Shown here piece after piece: positions 5,763-7,496 of a stretch of 7,496 bases of DNA. Every line of letters starts with the position of its first letter. Within the stretch, counting starts at the first letter, position 1. The translations under genes and the position numbers were made by a program. Source of the DNA: JADFNO01 sp965369945 (GTDB taxonomy: Bacteria; Planctomycetota; Phycisphaerae; Phycisphaerales; SM1A02); assembly GCA_965369945.1 (NCBI GenBank), contig CBDUST010000237.1:1-7496 (forward strand). Direction: 5' to 3'. The notes under the pieces are model-generated. The model had not been told where the DNA came from and ran no database searches. It saw nothing but the letters and a program-made list of their open reading frames with translations.

Positions 5763-5782
5763 TCGGCCGAGCGTTCGGCCGA
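5763..5782 (-). repeat. Double TCGGCCGA hairpin in the intercistronic gap
   Basis: TCGGCCGA, itself a palindrome, occurs at 5763-5770 and 5775-5782 with 4 bases between, so it forms an 8-bp perfect stem. It lies in the 92-base gap between the two lipoprotein genes and has no T-run after it. It could stabilise the upstream message, act as a partial attenuator, or bind a dimeric protein. Confidence 0.5.
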
Positions 5783-5818
5783 AAGAGTCACGGCAGCCGA
5801 CTGCGGCCGCCTGTTGGA

Positions 5819-7069
5819 TCAGTTCGGCGCCGGCGGTCCGGCGATGACAACTCCCGTCGGCGGAGGTTGGGTCGACTTGATCGCTCGTCCGGTCGAGACA
5901 GCCCATAGGTTGTCCACGCCCGAACGATCCGAAACGAAGTAAACCTTCCCATCGACTCCCCAGACTGGTTGGAAGTTGGCAAACTGCCCGTTGGTCAAGT
6001 TGGTTCGCTCCGTGCCGTCAAGCCTTACCATCCATACATCGGACTGCGAAGGCCTGGTATTTGGCTTTGCATCCGGCTCCAGGACAGATACGAAGACGAT
6101 TCGATCACCGCCCGGCGACCAGGAAGGGTTGATTACCGCTGCATTGGAGGCCGACGTGATCTCGGTGGGGTACATCGCCTCGCCGTTGACGTAGTCCATT
6201 GTCCAGATGGTGTGGAATCGGCTGCCGCGCTGTCGTGCCCGTTGGAACAGAATCTTGCTTTGGGCGACATCCGGGCACCACTCGGGGAACAGCCCGTATC
6301 CCAGGAATTGATGCACGCTTGGTTGCTGCCAATCAACGACCCAGATCTCCCATCGCTGCGACTGTGTGCCGAACTTGCAGTACGCCAGCATCTGACCGTC
6401 GGGCGACCAACTCGGGTGCAGTTCATGATCGGTGTCGGCGGTGATCTTGACCGTCTTGCCGCCATCGATCGACATCACGTACAGGTCCCAGTTCCCGGCG
6501 CGGTTGGACGCGAACGCTACGTTTGTGCCGTCCGGACTGATCGCCGGCTGAATGTCGTCGGCCGGGTCCCTCGTGAGCTGCGTGATGGTTTGGCCTGTCG
6601 TGGACTTCGTATAGATGTCGGACGTCTCTCGGTGCATCGTTGACGCGAATACCAGGAGCGTGCCGGTGCGATCAATGTCCGGATCAAAGCACGCGCCCTC
6701 CGTGGCGAAGCTCACCTGAGCGATGTTCCCACCGCCGTCGAATTGGCTCCCGGCGTCAGCCGATTCGGTGATCAACTCTCCATAGAGCCCGATGAGCGAG
6801 GTGAACGATCGCGTTGCGGGACGCTCGGTCGGTGTTCCGACCGGTTGGCCTGCGAACTGAATATCGCCCGTGCTCGAGACGGCACCCGTCTCAGTTGGTG
6901 TCGGCAGCGGTGGCGATGAATCGTAGTTCGTCACAGCCGCCGTTCGGTCGCCTGCGGCAGATGTCATCACCTGCGGGCCGAACCAGGGGTCGGATTCGGC
7001 GCATCCCGCCAGCGCTGCGGCGCCGAGCACCACGCCTGCTTCCAGAGACAAGACGATCTTCCGGTTCAC
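5819..7069 (-). CDS. PD40/TolB-like beta-propeller lipoprotein
   Basis: A 416-aa predicted envelope lipoprotein. I start it at GTG 7067-7069, which has GGAG 8 bases upstream and gives a proper lipoprotein signal: NRK, a hydrophobic stretch, and lipobox ALAG-C23. The frame's upstream extension lacks such features. The +2 residue is Ala, consistent with outer-membrane sorting if Lol rules apply. Residues ~35-125 are a Thr/Pro/Gly-rich linker. Residues ~128-392 hold six PD40/WD40-like blades, for example DDIQPAISPDGTNVAFAS and DLYVMSIDGG, HELHPSWSPDGQMLAY, INPSWSPGGDRIVFVS with DVWMVRLDGTERTNLT, and FQPVWGVDGKVYFVSDRSG. This is the fold of the TolB C-terminal domain, but the TolB N-terminal alpha/beta domain is absent; the next gene encodes a lipoprotein of that general type. 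The protein probably mediates protein contacts at the outer membrane. No Pal-binding evidence can be read from sequence. Confidence 0.92.
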   Translation of the reverse strand: MNRKIVLSLEAGVVLGAAALAGCAESDPWFGPQVMTSAAGDRTAAVTNYDSSPPLPTPTETGAVSSTGDIQFAGQPVGTPTERPATRSFTSLIGLYGELITESADAGSQFDGGGNIAQVSFATEGACFDPDIDRTGTLLVFASTMHRETSDIYTKSTTGQTITQLTRDPADDIQPAISPDGTNVAFASNRAGNWDLYVMSIDGGKTVKITADTDHELHPSWSPDGQMLAYCKFGTQSQRWEIWVVDWQQPSVHQFLGYGLFPEWCPDVAQSKILFQRARQRGSRFHTIWTMDYVNGEAMYPTEITSASNAAVINPSWSPGGDRIVFVSVLEPDAKPNTRPSQSDVWMVRLDGTERTNLTNGQFANFQPVWGVDGKVYFVSDRSGVDNLWAVSTGRAIKSTQPPPTGVVIAGPPAPN

Positions 7070-7135
7070 GGCTTGAACTCCATACCTCAGTTGGTCGTGC
7101 GATGATCCACATGGCCCGACGCAACGGTTAAAGGG

Positions 7136-7157
7136 GGTCCTCGGCTCCGCCGAGACC
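7136..7157 (-). repeat. Bulged hairpin upstream of the PD40 lipoprotein gene
   Basis: GGT (7136-7138) plus CTCGGC (7140-7145) pair with GCCGAG (7149-7154) plus ACC (7155-7157): nine base pairs with one bulged C and a TCC loop. It lies 67 bases ahead of the GTG start and may be in the mRNA leader. No riboswitch class is recognisable. Confidence 0.4.
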
Positions 7158-7182
7158 GTAGGCTGGATCACCCGCCCCTGAC

Positions 7183-7199
7183 GTGTCCAGGGAGTGTCC
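7183..7199. repeat. Direct repeat GTGTCC spaced by one helical turn
   Basis: GTGTCC at 7183-7188 and at 7194-7199, 11 bases apart, in the upstream region of the lipoprotein operon. Such spacing puts both half-sites on one face of the DNA, which could suit a regulator, but six bases is short and chance is a fair explanation. Confidence 0.25.
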
Positions 7200-7424
7200 A
7201 ACCTTACGAAACCAGGCCCTCTTATCGGACGAATTCAGAGCCCGGCTTGAGTACGCCCGCAACCCGCTTGCCGGCATCAACTATGTTATCGGCATCTTTC
7301 TGTCGGCCGCTTCGAACGATGATGAACAAGGATCCCCGATTCAGCCGCACCGGCTTGGTTCAGTAGTACCCTCTCATCGCCGTCCGAAGGGGTATCAGCT
7401 ACACTGCGTTGTTCGCCATTTCGA

Positions 7425-7496
7425 GATCGCGTAGCTCAGTCGGTAGAGCAACCGCCTTTTAAGCGGTAGGTCCTGGGTTCGAGTCCCAGCGCGATC
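7425..7496 (+). tRNA. tRNA-Lys (anticodon UUU)
   Basis: A full cloverleaf folds from 72 bases. The 7-bp acceptor is GATCGCG/CGCGATC. The D arm is GCTC-AGTCGGTA-GAGC and the anticodon arm ACCGC-CTTTTAA-GCGGT, with anticodon TTT at 7458-7460. A 5-base variable loop AGGTC is followed by the T arm CTGGG-TTCGAGT-CCCAG. The window ends at the last acceptor base, so the discriminator base and any encoded CCA are outside. It reads AAA and, by wobble, AAG codons. It is transcribed away from the lipoprotein operon. Confidence 0.97.

Larger units (their letters stand above)
7070..7424. other. Gene-free stretch between lipoprotein operon and tRNA-Lys
   Basis: These 355 bases separate two divergent transcripts and should hold both promoters. 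I see no convincing coding frame: the one open + frame (7183-7434) runs into the tRNA and has no recognisable protein pattern. TACACT at 7400-7405 could be a -10 box for the tRNA, but no good -35 lies 16-18 bases before it. On the - strand TAACAT (7273-7278) is a possible -10, also without a -35. A hairpin and an 11-bp-spaced direct repeat are listed separately. Confidence 0.5.

Noticed and set aside
5727..5906. N-terminal extension of the CsgG-like lipoprotein
   Set aside because: It would overlap the end of the PD40 gene and bury the signal peptide; the ATG at 5726 gives a ribosome site and a clean lipobox.
5969..6643. 224-codon + strand frame opposite the PD40 lipoprotein gene
   Set aside because: It is antisense to a clearly real propeller gene, shows no protein pattern, and is explained by high GC and biased third positions.
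7070..7201. 44-codon extension of the PD40 lipoprotein
   Set aside because: It would place the signal peptide internally; the GTG at 7069 has a GGAG site and directly precedes the signal.
7183..7434. 83-codon + strand frame before and into the tRNA
   Set aside because: It overlaps the tRNA-Lys acceptor and D arm and has no recognisable protein pattern or convincing ribosome site.
7425..7496. tRNA-Lys as a phage/island attachment site
   Set aside because: Its 3' end is at the window edge, no duplicated tRNA end is seen inside the window, and the nearby recombinase is a Xer-type protein rather than an island integrase.

Overview
The window looks like chromosomal DNA of a GC-rich planctomycete, most likely from the Phycisphaerae side of the phylum. 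This is inferred from several cues. There is a dockerin-like tail of the 'DLLALLANWGPC' type common in secreted proteins of that lineage. The XerC/D recombinase carries a long hydrophilic insert. An RNA-binding protein with a short RRM has a Gly/Arg tail, and there is a short 'TGPRTPEGKARSR' protein. No database search was possible, so the taxonomy is a judgement from motifs.

Left edge (1-600, + strand): the C-terminal part of an RRM RNA-binding protein, closed by a clear rho-independent terminator. It is followed by an orphan tail of two dockerin/EF-hand-like repeats with no start codon or upstream protein. A short 8-bp-period repeat comes next.

Middle (601-3497, - strand): a loosely packed, accessory-looking block. 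In transcription order it holds an 82-codon frame resembling the tail of a planctomycete integrase (no catalytic domain), a 126-aa 'TGPRTPEGKARSR' protein, a DUF4238 protein, and a 294-aa protein with a degenerate-looking PD-(D/E)XK nuclease-type core. The gaps hold a GC-rich hairpin, a 14-bp perfect palindrome and a 9-bp tandem repeat. Each border of the block carries a 5'-truncated gene fragment, which suggests past insertion or deletion.

Right part (3483-7069, - strand): a probable four-gene operon. In transcription order it encodes a six-blade PD40/TolB-like beta-propeller lipoprotein, a second lipoprotein with a CsgG/LpoB/TolB-N-like alpha/beta domain, an 81-aa unknown protein, and a XerC/D tyrosine recombinase with all catalytic residues. 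Hairpins after xerC probably terminate it. The two lipoproteins look like the two halves of TolB made as separate envelope proteins, and they are the most interesting candidate system here. A 355-bp gene-free stretch separates the operon from a divergent tRNA-Lys(UUU) gene that ends exactly at the window edge.
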